From positions 89,306,881 through 89,370,880 of the forward strand of contig CM043957.1 in NCBI GenBank assembly GCA_014529385.2: a stretch of DNA of 64,000 nt, written 5' to 3'. The translations under genes and the position numbers were made by a program. Source of the stretch: Adiantum capillus-veneris. Taxonomy: Eukaryota > Streptophyta > Polypodiopsida > Polypodiales > Pteridaceae. The notes under the pieces were generated by a model. That model was given only the letters and a program-made list of their open reading frames with translations. It did no database searches and had not been told where the DNA came from. Positions 23,977 to 36,233 of the stretch are shown here, one piece after another (within the stretch, counting starts at the first letter, position 1; each line of letters opens with the position of its first letter).

Positions 23977-24399
23977 ATGGCTAGTACGCTAGAGTCATCC
24001 ACTCCTGCCTTGGGTGAGAGGTACCCTCGTTACTTTTCACAAATATTTCACATGGTCTTTCCAGTGCTTGCATGTGAATGGGATTTGATAGGTACGCTAG
24101 CATGTGAGAGGAATTTTGAGGAGTTAGAATGGCTGGTACGTCTCTTGACCACGTCTGATCCATACTTAGTAGAGAGTGTTTCTCCCATTGCACAAGCCTA
24201 CCCTTTTGACCAAGATGACCATAGGCGTCTAGTGACCTTCTTAGTAAACATGGGCACCTATGATGAAGAAGAAAATTTATAGGACTACACGGATGGCACA
24301 TATGGTGTCATGGATGATGACTTTGTTTATCTCGACGACGAGGATAGGGGTTTAGCCTTAGGGTTTCCCCCCAACCTCTACAATATCCTATTCCCTTGA
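23977..24399 (+). pseudogene. Extra ORF of element D, unknown product
   Basis: Frame of 140 codons from ATG 23977 (MASTLESSTPALGERYP) to TGA 24397, broken once by TAG at 24280. The middle is rich in aromatic and acidic residues (FHMVFPVLACEWDLI, LVRLLTTSDPYLVE) and the end is very acidic (DDDFVYLDDED). I see no membrane segment or known motif. It follows an internal TATA box, as an accessory (env-position) ORF would. I do not recognise the product. Confidence 0.45.
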
Positions 24400-25760
24400 C
24401 TCTCTAGGAGGAGTGCAAATAATTAGGTTAGGGTTCCTTATTTTTTTTGTTGTGTTCAATAAGTGTTGGTACCTTTTCCCACTAATGTGCCTCCTGGAGG
24501 TATTCCTTTTGTTTCCTAGTGTGTACAAGAGCGTGTTGCTATTGATAGGATTTGGACCTTCATGGAATCTTTATCTCGACTCACTCTTCAAATCAAGCGC
24601 GACCATCGACACAAACAGGTGTTTCTTGTCCATTAGCATTGCCCCTTATCTTTTTTGCATCTATGATTGTCTACTTTAATTGTGATTGGTAGCCTAATAT
24701 TCACCGCATTTGCTTAGTATCAAACATTTAATTCAATGTAATTTTTTGTCATAATCACTTGACTAGGTTTAAAAATCAAGCAGTCCGACTAAGCTAGTTT
24801 GACCAAGTTAGGTGTTAGAAATCTTCTCTTAATACCATGGGGAATGCCTTCCTAATAATCAATGGTTACTTAGGTTTTTAATCCGATTTAGGCAGCGTTG
24901 TGTGAAATGTACTAGGGATTTCTAGTGGGCTTGACCCTATTGACCTTTTGCTTAAGTATTATAAAGGGAGTTTACTAGTGTGATGAGCCTGGGGAGGTGT
25001 ATCAGTGTTATATGACCCCCCAAAGTTACAAAATTAAAATGCTAAAAATGAACAAACAAAAAATCAAAGTGCCACACTGTAAAATCTTAAGCTGGAAGAG
25101 AAATCTCAGCTTGATTTGGTACTTCACTCACATGTATTGCCTATGGTACTAGAGCCCTAGAGGTTCCCAGTATGGGCGCTTTTCCTTGAAAAGCAAAAAA
25201 CCCAAGGCATACAAAATAAGCACACACATCAAATTGAATCACTGTGAAAACACTTTGGGGGGTCAAAGAAAAGGTAATCAGTCAGGCGATGATTTCATGA
25301 GAAATTCCTTTTATCGTAGCTTAACTACAAGGTCCTCTAAGTATAGCCTCTAGTCAGCCCTCGAACATGAAATACTTGGCTCTCGCGATTAAACAACTTA
25401 ATTGACCAGAGAAAATTAAGAAGCTTACCCATGGTATTAATATTCAATCTCTAGTGCCTTTCGACCGTCAAATTAGCGACCCCAGACTTGTTTAATTTTT
25501 TACCTTTACATCTGTTTATGCATTTGATTACATTGCAATTTAATGTTCATTGCTGACAAATTGTTTGAAATTCTTTTACCAATCAATTTGTCTACCTAAA
25601 ACTGCATATGCTTTTTAATCACTTATGAGAATGCAATTACTGTGCCAATGTTGTTTGATTTTGCAGTGACTGAAGAAGGCTAAGGACATTCATCTCAAAT
25701 GCTCTTCCACCTAGACGAACGAGCTTCAACTCAATAGCTTCCGAGGACGGAATCTACATC
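24400..25760 (+). other. Long 3' non-coding region of D
   Basis: About 1.36 kb with no supported ORF; moderately AT-rich, no tandem repeats seen. Confidence 0.6.
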
Positions 25761-25773
25761 AGGAAGGGGGGCA
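25761..25773 (+). promoter_or_regulatory. Polypurine tract of element D
   Basis: AGGAAGGGGGGCA directly before the TG of the 3' LTR. Confidence 0.85.
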
Positions 25774-26101
25774 TGTTAATCCTCACGGCTCACGGACACC
25801 CCATCACCTACGACGGACGTGTATTATGTATTTGGTAGAGTCAGGTACCGGGTTTGTCGGTCCAATAGGAAAAGGGTAAGAGTGATCGCCGATGAGAGGC
25901 GCACTCTAACTGGGACATTCAAGGGATTAGTTGGCTAAGCATGGGCGCCCAAGTGTGAATGGGGTGAGCTCATATAAAAGCCAACTAAACCTAAAATTCA
26001 CTCATTCTCTCATTTGTGCAATAGAAGAGTGCCCTTGCTCCATCTCCATCTCCATCTCCATCTCCATCTTCTTCTTCTTCACCTCCTTGTGTGTGTGTGT
26101 A

Positions 26102-26145
<44 letters not shown>

Positions 26146-26388
26146 TGTGTGCGATCGAGCATTACGAAGGCACGACGGCGGCGAAGCGGTTGAGCACGGT
26201 ACGACTGCAGCTTCTTCTTCATCGCGGCGAGGAATCCACCACGAAGGCGAGCGTAGAGCGGTGAGTGACACACCCTTTGCTCTCTTGAGCTTGCTAGATT
26301 AGTCTTGTTGTGTGCTTGGAGCCATTTGTGGCTCGCACACGGTGTATCGGCAAGTCCCTTGCTTCGACAGTGCGGCAAGGAGCGCACA
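25774..26388 (+). mobile_element. 3' LTR of element D
   Basis: Copy of 7072-7712 with a shorter TG run (26089-26104) and one extra CATCTC unit. It ends GCGCACA and is followed by the AATAC duplication. Confidence 0.93.
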
Positions 26389-27194
26389 AATACTTTATTC
26401 ATCAATCATCTCTATTTTAAATGTTCCATTTATATAGAATACTTTATTCATCAATCATCACTATTTTAAATGTTTCATTTATATAGAATACTTTATTCAT
26501 CAATCATCGTTATTTTAAATGTTTTATTTATCAATCATCGCTATTTTAAATGTTCCATTTATATAAATTACATGTAAAAAAATATTTGCACACAAATTGC
26601 ATGTTTAATATTCGTTTTTAATCTTTTTAAAGGACTCTCAAGCGTTATCGCTAGTTTTAATGTTTCATTTACATAAATTCTTTGCAAAAAATCTAAGTAC
26701 ATACAATTTGCATGTTAAATATTCTTTTTATCTTTTAAAGAGCATCAATTATCATCGCTTTTTGATTGCTACATTTACATAAATTCTATGTAAAAAAGTG
26801 TGTGAACACAATTTGCTAGTCCAATTTGTATACTTCCAATGTTTTAAATGTTTTTGAAGATTTTAAGTCGGTGTGTGCTTTGTTTGAATTAGTATGTGCA
26901 CACTGAGAAAAATATAAGTTAAAATTTCAATATATGCTGAAATGTTAAAGACCGTTAACATGCATTGTTTGATCTAAATTAAGTTCTTATAAACCATTTG
27001 TTTGAACTGCTTTTTACACGTGTAACAGATTGTAATTTTAAGTGAAGATTATATTCAATTTTTATCAATATTTCCATAACATTTGTTAAAGTCTTCAAGT
27101 GGTGGTTAAGAGTTTACCTGAGATAGTGTGAGAGTGGTAGTGTCATTCGCAACCATGAATTTGTATTTGATATGCTGTTTTTGTATTGTCCAGT
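26389..27194. repeat. AT-rich tandem repeat (49-bp unit) and spacer
   Basis: Three copies of a 49-bp unit start at 26389, 26438 and 26487 (AATACTTTATTCATCAATCA), followed by shortened and drifting copies to about 26780. Element D landed on the first AATAC of this array. The rest, to the kinase exon, is AT-rich with no gene. Confidence 0.8.
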
Positions 27195-28720
27195 GCAAAT
27201 ATGACGCCAGATCAAAAGAAATGTATTATGCATGCCATTTGTAAAGAATGTATTTTGGCAATCTCATCATGTGCAGCTGATCGCATACAGCAGGTTAGTG
27301 AAAGCGATGTCTACATCAAAGACATCACTAGCGCTATATGGGAGAACATAGAGCACAGGTTGCGACTTGAAGGCCAATACGAGTTGTTGAGTCCAACTGG
27401 GATATGAGAATTTGACCCCCACCACAAGGTCAAGACAGTATTGGGCAATATGAAAGTATGTTGCAGAGACTTAAAAGAAGATATCCCATCTGCTTGCGAC
27501 ATGTCAAAATTAAAGCTCTGGGATAAATTGTGGGAAGAACGAAAGGTAAAGATGAAGCGTGTGAAAGCGCAGGACCAAGCAGCTTTACCCAAGAGATTGA
27601 AGATGTCCCAAGATGCGCAAGCAGCTTTGGGAGGTCGATCCGATACCAGCGGCACCGACACAATCATGCGCACTGCTTTGAATGCAAAGTGCGCTCATCT
27701 TATCGACAACCCTCACGAAGCCTTAGTAGAAGGTATGAGGATTGGAGCAGGCTCCTTCGGTGTGTGCACATTGTACACTATCAAAGGCATCTCATTTTTT
27801 CCAGACCACATTACATATGTGGGAAAATGTTACAAGGGAGGGAGTGAGGCAAAATTTGACAACTTTCACACAGAGCAAGGAATGCAAACGCTTCACCCCT
27901 CCATTGTAAGGTGCATGGGTTTACTACATAAGCTCCTTGGATCACGATATTCCCATACTACAATGGGGGTACCATGGGCGACATGATGTGTCGCTTACCG
28001 TTCGCTCATGGATTGTTCAGACGACACATGCAAAGGCTACAACACGGTTGGAGGTCATTGCTTGTAGAAAACAACCCTGTAAGCAAGATAGACACGGTGC
28101 GGATCAAAGTAGTGGTCGAGCAGATGCCGGCAATTTGTCATGCCTTAATCGACGGCGTTGCGGCTACCCACTCGGTCGGTATAGTGTACAATGACCTGCA
28201 CCCGTTCAACGTAATGTTGGACTTTACTCGTGCCAATAAACCCCGCATCGATATCATTGATTGGGGTATGATGCTGAGAACACCTGCTAAGCGCATAGCA
28301 AATAATTATTTGTCTCCAAGTGCACAGTCGGACGAAGCAATTTTGAATGCACACAAAGCAGGGAACGCCGAGATGGCTAAGCGACCATGGATTGCTCCCG
28401 AAATATACGATCCATGGTGTGCAGATGCATACACAAAAGCTAGCGACATTTATGCATTGGGCTACTTGTTCGACATGCTGTCATATTTTTGGAGTGCAGC
28501 CAGAAAATTTTATTTTCTAGACGAAGTTTTTCACCACCCGGATGAAGATGTTATGAGGGCTATTCGAATTAAAGTAGATTGTTGGATGAAGTTAAAAGAG
28601 CGGGACCAAAAAAGGAATGCTTCTGACGTGTTGATATTTTTCAAAGAACATTTAAAGACAGACCCTAACCCTGTGCAACGTCCACTTGTTGAACTTGCAC
28701 CATCATTTTATTTGATTTAA
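27195..28720 (+). pseudogene. Protein-kinase-like gene, broken
   Basis: An exon appears to start after a splice acceptor (TTGTCCAG at 27187-27194); the first ATG is 27201. Protein-kinase landmarks occur in order: Gly-rich loop GAGSFGVC, lysine in TYVGKCYKG, catalytic loop VYNDLHPFNVML (N-D-L-H-P in place of H-R-D), IDWG in place of DFG, IAPEIYD, and the SDIYALGYL helix. TGA at 27405 interrupts the N-terminal part (a CGA-to-TGA change would explain it). A one-base shift at about 27930-27970 separates the two lobes; the second lobe continues as PYYNGGTMGDMM. The substrate is unknown. The N-terminal 170 residues match nothing I recognise. Confidence 0.75.
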
Positions 28721-28998
28721 ACATTTCTATAATATACATGTCTTGTCAAGTGTATTCTTTTTTTTATTGAAGTGTATTATGTGGTTTGAAGTGGTTCACC
28801 TAATTGAGTCAATTATCTTTAATCATTTCAAATTTTTCATCTAACTGTCAATATTTCAAATTTGCCTTGTGGTTCAATTAGTCGCATTTGAAGTGGTTTG
28901 ATTTAGTGGATTCTGCGCAGTGTCCCAATGAGTGAGAATATATATTTGCCAATGATATTGAATATTTGCCACTCTGTTGACTGCAACTCTAAGAGAAA

Positions 28999-29919
28999 AT
29001 GGCCGATCAAGAACAAGATATTGGCACCAAATCATTGCCTGATGATCAACAACAAGCGGCTGTTAATGCATTTTAACGCATGAAGTCTCTGGCACACGGC
29101 ATGTCAGCACAACAAGCGACGTGTACTGCTCGCCGACTCTCAAAGTGGGCAACACCAAACCATATGCAATGGAAAGAGATCAATAAAGAAGTGACAAAGG
29201 ACATGATCAAGACAATATGGCCATGTGAGGATGCAGAGATCAAGAAAGGAAGGTGGAAGGTTTCGAAGTGCACCCATGATGGTATCAAAGATAACACTGA
29301 GAGGATTTATTTGAAGGTTTATGGCCATCCCCTACACAATACAGATTGTGCGCTATATTTTGCCAAAATATTGTATGTTCACTTTGTGCAACAACGACCA
29401 GTAGACTTCTCGTCAAAGGAGACAACTGTTGCCACTCATGATTTAAGGGAGAGTTGTGTCACTTTCACCCGAGATCAGGTGGCATTGATAGTGGAAGGCG
29501 CTGACCTACAATTAAAGAGAGAGAAGGATATTTACACGACACAGTTGGTAGAGAAAGATGCAAAAATAACATGTCTTTCTATAGCCACCGAGACACCGTA
29601 ACCCTCACAAGTCCGGATGGAGAAAAGAATTCACTGCTTAAGTCAGGACGTTCAAACCCTAACACGGTGAGTGAATCCAACACGTGTACAAGGGATACAC
29701 ATCAGCCAACTTGTCTTGCATCCGGAGTTGGTCCCCTCGTCTACTTCAGATGCATCCTCATCTTCCCAATGTCCAATTTGCTACAAGAATTTTGATGGAT
29801 GGAGTGGGTACTATACATTGACATGTGGTCACTATTATCATTTACTTTGTCTTATTCGTTTGATGCAAAACAATAGTCGATGCGCAATATGTTCACAAGA
29901 TATTCCACAAGAAATATAG
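28999..29919 (+). pseudogene. RING-finger protein gene, broken
   Basis: One frame from ATG 28999 (MADQEQDIGTKSLPDDQQQ) to the stop at 29917, with in-frame stops TAA 29074, TAA 29599 and TGA 29668. All three fit C-to-T changes from CAA or CGA. A C-terminal RING-H2-type finger is clear: CPIC, then CGHYYHLLC, then CAIC, the C3H2C3 pattern of E3 ubiquitin ligases. A charged helical stretch precedes it (LKREKDIYTTQLVEKDAK). The N-terminal 110 residues (WKEINKEVTKDMIKTIWP) are not recognised. GGTGAG at the third stop could alternatively be a splice donor. Confidence 0.65.
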
Positions 29920-30325
29920 ATTATGTTTGGCATGGCAAACGAATATAAATTCAAGCAAGCATGCCCAGATACCCCTAGCACAATTAGAAATCTATTTGAT
30001 GAGCAAGATGCTGCTTCAAGGCAACACAATTGAAATCGACAAACTATGTAATATCGCGACAACCTATGTACTATCGAGAATATGAAGCATTGTAATTACT
30101 CAAAACACATTTGAATACAAGGTCTTTTACAATGGTTTTTGACATTTACTCATTCTACTCTCAAGCTATATTGAATCAGTTGAGTTGTTATCTGATTCTA
30201 ATTCTGAGTGTTGTGGTTCTCCTTGTAATTCAACCTCCACATCTATTATCAAATTCTCTTCTATTTCATCTACAGTGCATTGAGATACACCAATATTGAA
30301 ATCTTCTTCATTTTCGTTTTGATAA
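29920..30325. other. Spacer between RING and hAT genes
   Basis: Convergent 3' ends of the two genes; no further gene or repeat seen. Confidence 0.6.
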
Positions 30326-32369
30326 TCATACAACCAGGTTGGCATTTACTCCTCGTAGCCAGCACTTTCGATGTGATTCAATATCTTTTCGTTGCAATAC
30401 ATACACTAATTTCTTTGCTATGTCTGCTAATAGTCTGTTGCGAATAGTGTTGTGAACATACTTGTACATACTCCAATTTCTCTCTGAACATGAATTTGCT
30501 GCACATTGTGCGAGTACTTTCATTGCAAGAGGACGTAAGGTAGAGTAATGCTCTCCACCATTCATCATCCACCACTTCCATGCAGGTTGCTCTTTTGCCA
30601 TTACCTGTACAAAATCATTCGCAAAAGGACCTTCTTTTAATCTAAATGCACTCATTTCTTTGATGCAATCAGTTCGGTCTTGAATATTGGAGGAGAATGT
30701 GTTGACCACGTGATAGAAATCGCCTACCACCTCTGTATTGGACATCAGATCTAAATTCCAATACTCTGGATCGAGCATGTAAGCCACACTATGGAGTGGA
30801 CCATGAGCACTCTTCTACCTTGCATGAAAATACTTAGCCAAAATTTTCCGTTGTTTGCCAGAGAATGGTAATCACTACAGCTTATCTACTACAGACTCTT
30901 TCAACTCTTCAGGATTTTCAAGGCTCTGTTGGACTGACCACCATGTCATCCACACTTTGCCCAAGTTTGGCACCCTTTGATCAAGATTGCGAATCGCGAA
31001 CATAACGGGCATCATTACATGGTATGCATCTATTACACTCCTCCACCAAGCAACTTTGTTTACATTGCCACGTAGACATGTAATTTTATCTTTCATTGTT
31101 TCTTTCTGCTCAAGCTGCCATTCATCAAAGGCCGCGCAATTGAATGTGTCAATCACATCACATTTATTATGGAGAAATGATTCCAAGATATAAAAGTGTG
31201 TGCAGAACCGAGTTTCAGTAGGAAGTTTCAGCATCACTGACATGCGCATCCTATACAAATCGAGCACTCTCTGTCGTTTCAAGATAAATTTTACAACCTG
31301 ATGTGCTATATCAACTATTTTGGCGAACCATGTAGTTTCTTCGCTAGTGTACCAATCTTTCAGCACCAAGTTCAAGCTATGCGTATTACAACCATTGACA
31401 AAATGTGTGAAAAGTACTTCTTTATTAATTTACTGGCGTTTTTACAATTCTTTGCGTTGTCCATCACAACTTGAACGACATGTTCAGCACCAATTTCTTT
31501 AATTACATCAATCAAGACCTCAGAAATGTATTTGCCACTTTTAATTGCACCAGAACTATCAACCGCCTTTATTAACGTTTCTCCCCTTGGACAAACCAGC
31601 ATTACATTGATCAACTGTCTTCTCTGAACATTTGACCAGCCATCACTCACAATCGTACATCCTGAAAGCGAAATATTTCCAAGTATTATTTTGCCAACAC
31701 GCTCTTTGACTTCGATGTAACATTTGTCCAAGAAAACATTTCTTATCGTGTGATAAGAAAGAGCTGAAAATCCTGAACCAAACTCACCGATTTTCTTCCA
31801 AGCAGCCTTCCAATGATTGCTGTCTACCATGACCAAAGCACTTCCAGTAAAGAATATTGCTTTGGCGAGTGCTGTTTGTGCTTCTTCTAGAGACTACACT
31901 CGAAAACTTTGATGTAATGATTTTTGACGCATTTGACAAAGTCCACCTTCATTGTGACGTTTAAAAGGAACACTCCCTGGAATTTCCTCTCCTTGCGCAG
32001 GTTGTTCTCCAAGGTTAGTTAGCATCACTACATGATCTGCGGAGGTAATATTTGGCTCTGGGAACTCTTGATTCAAAGGCACATAGCTATATATCTGTCG
32101 TTTCTTGCCACCCTTTTTGGCGAGCTCTTCTCTCAAACACTTTGCAACTATAGGTGCCTGAGAATGTTCACATTTTCTACAATTGTTTTTAGCGCTACCC
32201 AGAAAATGATCCCTAATAGTGGTGCACCGCCAGAATTTGTTGTGTGACAAAATTTACATTGCCACCCCATATATCGGCCGCATATGTTGTGAGCATAATC
32301 CCACTCTTTGTCGTGAGCTTTTTTATTCTTTGGCTTCTTCGTACCACTTGTGCCCACATTTTGCTCCAT
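30326..32369 (-). pseudogene. hAT-family transposase, decayed
   Basis: Read from 32369 leftward. Start MEQNVGTSGTKKPKNKK, then a BED-type zinc finger (WQCKFCHTTNSGGA with NNCRKCEH), a DUF659-type core (TIVSDGWSNVQRRQLINVM, VVQVVMDNAKNCKNASKLI), the middle hAT region (31375-30875: LPTETRFCTHFYILESFL), and the C-terminal dimerisation motif (AANSCSERNWSMYKYVHN). The order and motifs match hAT transposases of the DUF659 type. At least four frame changes or stops (near 32200, 31850, 31375, 30830) inactivate it. I could not find convincing terminal inverted repeats with 8-bp duplications nearby. Confidence 0.85.
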
Positions 32370-33326
32370 TGCTTTTAAATTAAAACTGAAGAGAAAAGAA
32401 CAAGATGTTACAAACTGGAAACAATTTTTTTATTTTCAATATATATTATAACTTAAAAACCATTCATTATGAAAGTAACCATGATGTGCAATATGAGATT
32501 TTCAATGCACGCTAGTCAATCCACATATCGATCACCTATATTGTGAGCAACCATACACATTGCAATGTAATCTATACATGGCGTAATAACCATAACAATG
32601 CTATGAATCTCTCTATACAATTATTATTATAATGATTATTTATATGTCCACTTTGATTTGCAAACAATAAGACACATCTAATTCATTTGCTACAAAAAAA
32701 CAAACGAAAGCAATAAAATATATAATTGGTCATTTCATGCACTAATAATCTATCGTAATAAATAATGCACTCTCTGTATAAACCAATGCATGAACTAATG
32801 TAAATAAATCTTCTATATAATCACCCAATTGGGGACTACTTGTACCCAGTGAAGGATTGTAGCCCACCCATGCAACCAATTCAATATATAAAAGCTATTT
32901 TAACCCAATCAAGGATTATAGCTCTTATATTGTAAATCAACTCAAATATAAGACTTCAAGGATCTTTATATGCCCGGTACACTAGTAGAGGACATCCGAC
33001 CCTTGACTATCGACTCGTCATTTACATATGCTCATCTTCTAAAACCAATTACAGCCCTCATTTGGACCAATAGCTTATTCGCAATGAGCATGATTCCCCA
33101 AGTTTTCAGTTGTTTTGGTTTCGTACCTTTATGTCGATAAACGAATTAAATTTTTTTAGAAGTGGTTACTGAATAAGAATCACGTTCGGTCCAAAAAAGG
33201 ACCTGTGACTCTGTAACCTTAGGTCAATTCACAATGAGATGACAATACCCGGCACTCGGATACACTCCCCAAGGATTTGCTTAGCTAAAAGACCGGGGTT
33301 AGCACACTATTTGCTATACATAATTA
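32370..33326. other. AT-rich spacer
   Basis: Very AT-rich to about 33000; no gene seen. Confidence 0.6.
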
Positions 33327-33450
33327 CGCCCGTCGGGCTTTTCCAATTTCCCGACGGGTCCGCCGGCTACTGCATATACCCGACGCACCCGCCGGAAAAA
33401 AGAAAGAGTTCGGCCGGTCCCGTAGGGAAATTATGAAAACCCGGAGGGCG
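33327..33450. other. GC-rich imperfect palindrome (hairpin 2)
   Basis: Arms 33327-33367 and 33413-33450 (CGCCCGTCGGGC at one end, CCCGGAGGGCG at the other) pair across about 45 loop bases that carry further CCCGNCGGG motifs. It shares its build with 6062-6151: a GC block, a T/C-rich or A-rich mid-arm, then a GC block. Flanking ACGTAA and GTGATCAC blocks appear on the opposite strand relative to hairpin 1. Confidence 0.7.
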
Positions 33451-33826
33451 AACCGGCTCTATAGATTTTTGCAAGTCAAAATCAAAGTCACGTTAACAAT
33501 TAACGTGATCACGTGATTTTTTGTGTGTAAATACTAGAGTTATTTACGTAATCAGCCGATAAGACCATATTAGGTAAAGTGGGAAAATCCCAATTCCCAG
33601 GTTGGACAACTTTCAATATATCATGTACAAAATATAGAGATTTTGTCAAAAAATTGAGTTTTCTTAAGGTCTCATTCCACTTTATGCACATACAATACAC
33701 AATGAAAACAACTAAAATACCATGGTTTCAATCAATTGGATTATTAGGAGACGAGTATATTGCATCCATTATCGTTGTCTATGTTCTACTGTCCTACCTA
33801 CAAGTTATCTCAACATGGAGATCTTG
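33451..33826. other. Spacer between hairpin 2 and satellite
   Basis: No gene; holds CACGTGATTT and ACGTAATCA blocks near 33510-33555. Confidence 0.5.
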
Positions 33827-35560
33827 GTTTCTAGGTCCACCACTTGTCCAAGTTAATGTAAAAGTGACTCAAGGTTCACAACTTGTGAAAGCGAGGATCC
33901 ATTGAGAAATACAATTCACTTGGCTATTTTTTCTTAATTTATTGCATGTGACATTCAAGCAAGGTCCACTTCTAATCTATAACTTCTTAATTTGAGGCAT
34001 GGGGCATACATAAAATATGTAGCATATGCTCTATTGCCTCATAGGAAGGTTGGTTTCAAGGTGCACTTATCCATGCTAGCCTATCTTGGAGAAATGATGG
34101 AGCTTGCTTCTCTCCTTGTTTCAATGGAGACTAGCTTGGACAAGTGGTGGACCTTTGCTTCTCTCTATGTTTCAATAGAGTTAGCTTGGACAAGTGGTGA
34201 TCTTGGAACAAAACCCCCCACCATGTAAAACATATCATGGGTATTCCAAGTGATTAGAAAGATTACCATTTAAGATATAACCTTATAGGTTGGACAAATG
34301 GAGCTTGGCTTGGAGAAATGGTGGACCTTTGATTCTCTCCATGTTTCAATGGAGCCTATCTTGGAGAAATGGTGGAACTTGCTTCTGTCCATGTTTCAAT
34401 GGAGCCTAGCTTGAACAGTTGGTGACCTTTGCTTCTCTCTATGTTTCAATAGAGTTAGCTTAGACACGTGGTGGATCTTCAAACTAAGCCAACTACTATC
34501 AATGTTTTCTAGCTTGGACAAGTGGTGGAGTGTTTCTCTACTCCATGTTTCAATGGATCTTAGCTTGGACAAGTGTTGGACCTTAAAACAAAAACCCCAT
34601 GTACAACATAGAATGGATTTTCTAGATTTCAATGGAGTCTAGATTTAACAAATGGTGGAGCTTGTCTTCATCCATGTTTCAATGATACTAGCTTGGACAA
34701 GTGGTGGACCTTGTAACAAACCCCCCCATGTACAACATATCATTGGTTTTCTAAGTGATGGGAAGAAATACCATTCAAGATATAAACTTATAGCTTGGAT
34801 AAGTAGTTGACTTAAAAACCAAATTCATCATAATACAATGAAATACAGGTTAGCCAATTCCTAAATCTTGAGACCAAACCTCCCATGCTATTAGAGATAA
34901 TATATTGGATAAGTGGTGGACCTTCTATTATTTTCCCATGCCTAGTTTAGACTACCGGTACACTTTGCAGCTATAAAGGTTGGACGAGTTGTGGAGCCTT
35001 GTTTCTATCCATGTTTTAATGGATCCTAGCTTGGACAAGTAGTGGACCTTGGAAAAAAGCTTCCATGTACAACATATATGAGGTTTTCCATGTTTTAATG
35101 GAACCTATCTTGGACAAATGGTGAAGCTTGCTTCTCTCCATGTTGATTTTGGAATTACCTTAGACAAGTGGTGGAGCTTTTCTTTTCTACTCTTCATAAT
35201 ACAATGAAGTATAGGTTGGTTACATGGTGAATCTTAAGGCCAAACCTCCCATTTTACTAAAGATGATAGGTTGGACAAGTGGACCAACCTTCTATCATTT
35301 CTCCATGACTATATTGGACAATTAGTAGATCTAACATCTCTCTATGTTGTCTAGAGATAAGCTTGGACAAGTGATGGACCCTGCTTCTCTCTTCCCTTGG
35401 TTTACTACTTTGAAGACTCAGTATATATACTTTCTTAGATCTAGCTTGAACAAGTGGTGGACCTTGTATCCACAATCTTAATTCATTACAAAAAAGTATA
35501 TGAAAAAATAACATAGGAATCTTGGTTTGAAGGTCAAGCAATTAGGTTCCAAATGCACAT
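33827..35560 (-). repeat. Diverged satellite array, left flank
   Basis: Degenerate monomers of the GGACAAGTGGTGGACC satellite, mostly in the orientation opposite to the arrays at 45-47 and 59-64 kb. A first monomer at about 33836 has the other orientation. Predicted peptides over it are artefacts. Confidence 0.85.
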
Positions 35561-36233
35561 AATAATATATTTTCCACCCATAATAAAAGAAAGTTAAATA
35601 TTTTATTACCAAATTGACAAAGGTAACGTCCAAGAATTCTAGCTTTGCATCTTGTCAGATCTAAATCTTCATCAAGGCGACATGCATGTATACATCAACT
35701 TTCAAGCCATTCAAGAATACATGCACTTAGATTCCATAGTTTTGTTTTCAAAGTCTTTTAGGTTCTAAATCTCTTTCACATAAAGTATGTAATGACAAAA
35801 TTCTTGAAGCAAACATTTGTGCCCAAGAAAAAGATCCCTCTCACATATTTAAAGTCCATGAATTCTCTGATCCATACTTACAAGTTTTATTTTGACATCA
35901 AACATCAATTCTCTCATAGTTACAAATAAATGCAACCTCGATATGAATTGACAAAAAATGATTTTCTTTTACTATATGACCCAACATAGGCCCCAATCAA
36001 ATAAAAAATGAGTCCCCAAAAATTTGGGTGCACTCTAGCAATACATCAAAGTCCCCTTACAATAGGATGCACACCAATAGTACATTGAAGTCCCCTTAGA
36101 GTAGGGTGCACTCCATTCAAGTGTTCATAAAATTGACACACCTTTGTTTTTTTCTAAAAAAGACTATATCAAATTATACAAATGTTGAAAGATACACACT
36201 AGAATAAAAAAAGCATCTTATGGCCATATTTAT
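35561..36233. other. Non-satellite spacer downstream of the FCP1-like gene
   Basis: AT-rich; a short duplication (TCCCCTTACAATAGGATGCAC and a close relative) lies at about 36050-36115. Probably the 3' flank of the minus-strand gene. Confidence 0.5.

Larger units (their letters stand above)
7072..26388 (+). mobile_element. Ty3/gypsy element D, long Tat/Athila-like, with nested copia
   Basis: Full-length LTR retrotransposon bounded by AATAC target duplications at 7067-7071 and 26389-26393. LTRs are 641 and 615 bp. Without the nested copia (16741-22254 plus its duplication) it is about 13.8 kb, long for gypsy and typical of the Tat/Athila/Ogre group. The primer site is the tRNA-Asp type used by that group. 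Order: gag, protease, reverse transcriptase, RNase H, integrase, a second protease-like domain, an internal TATA box with a small ORF, a long 3' region, purine tract. It has at least four frameshifts and several stops and is dead as a coding unit. Confidence 0.93.

Noticed and set aside
23751-25773. A separate LTR starting at TGTTTG after the internal purine tract
   Set aside because: The true 3' LTR at 25774 matches the 5' LTR and has target duplications; no partner copy of 23751 onward is seen.
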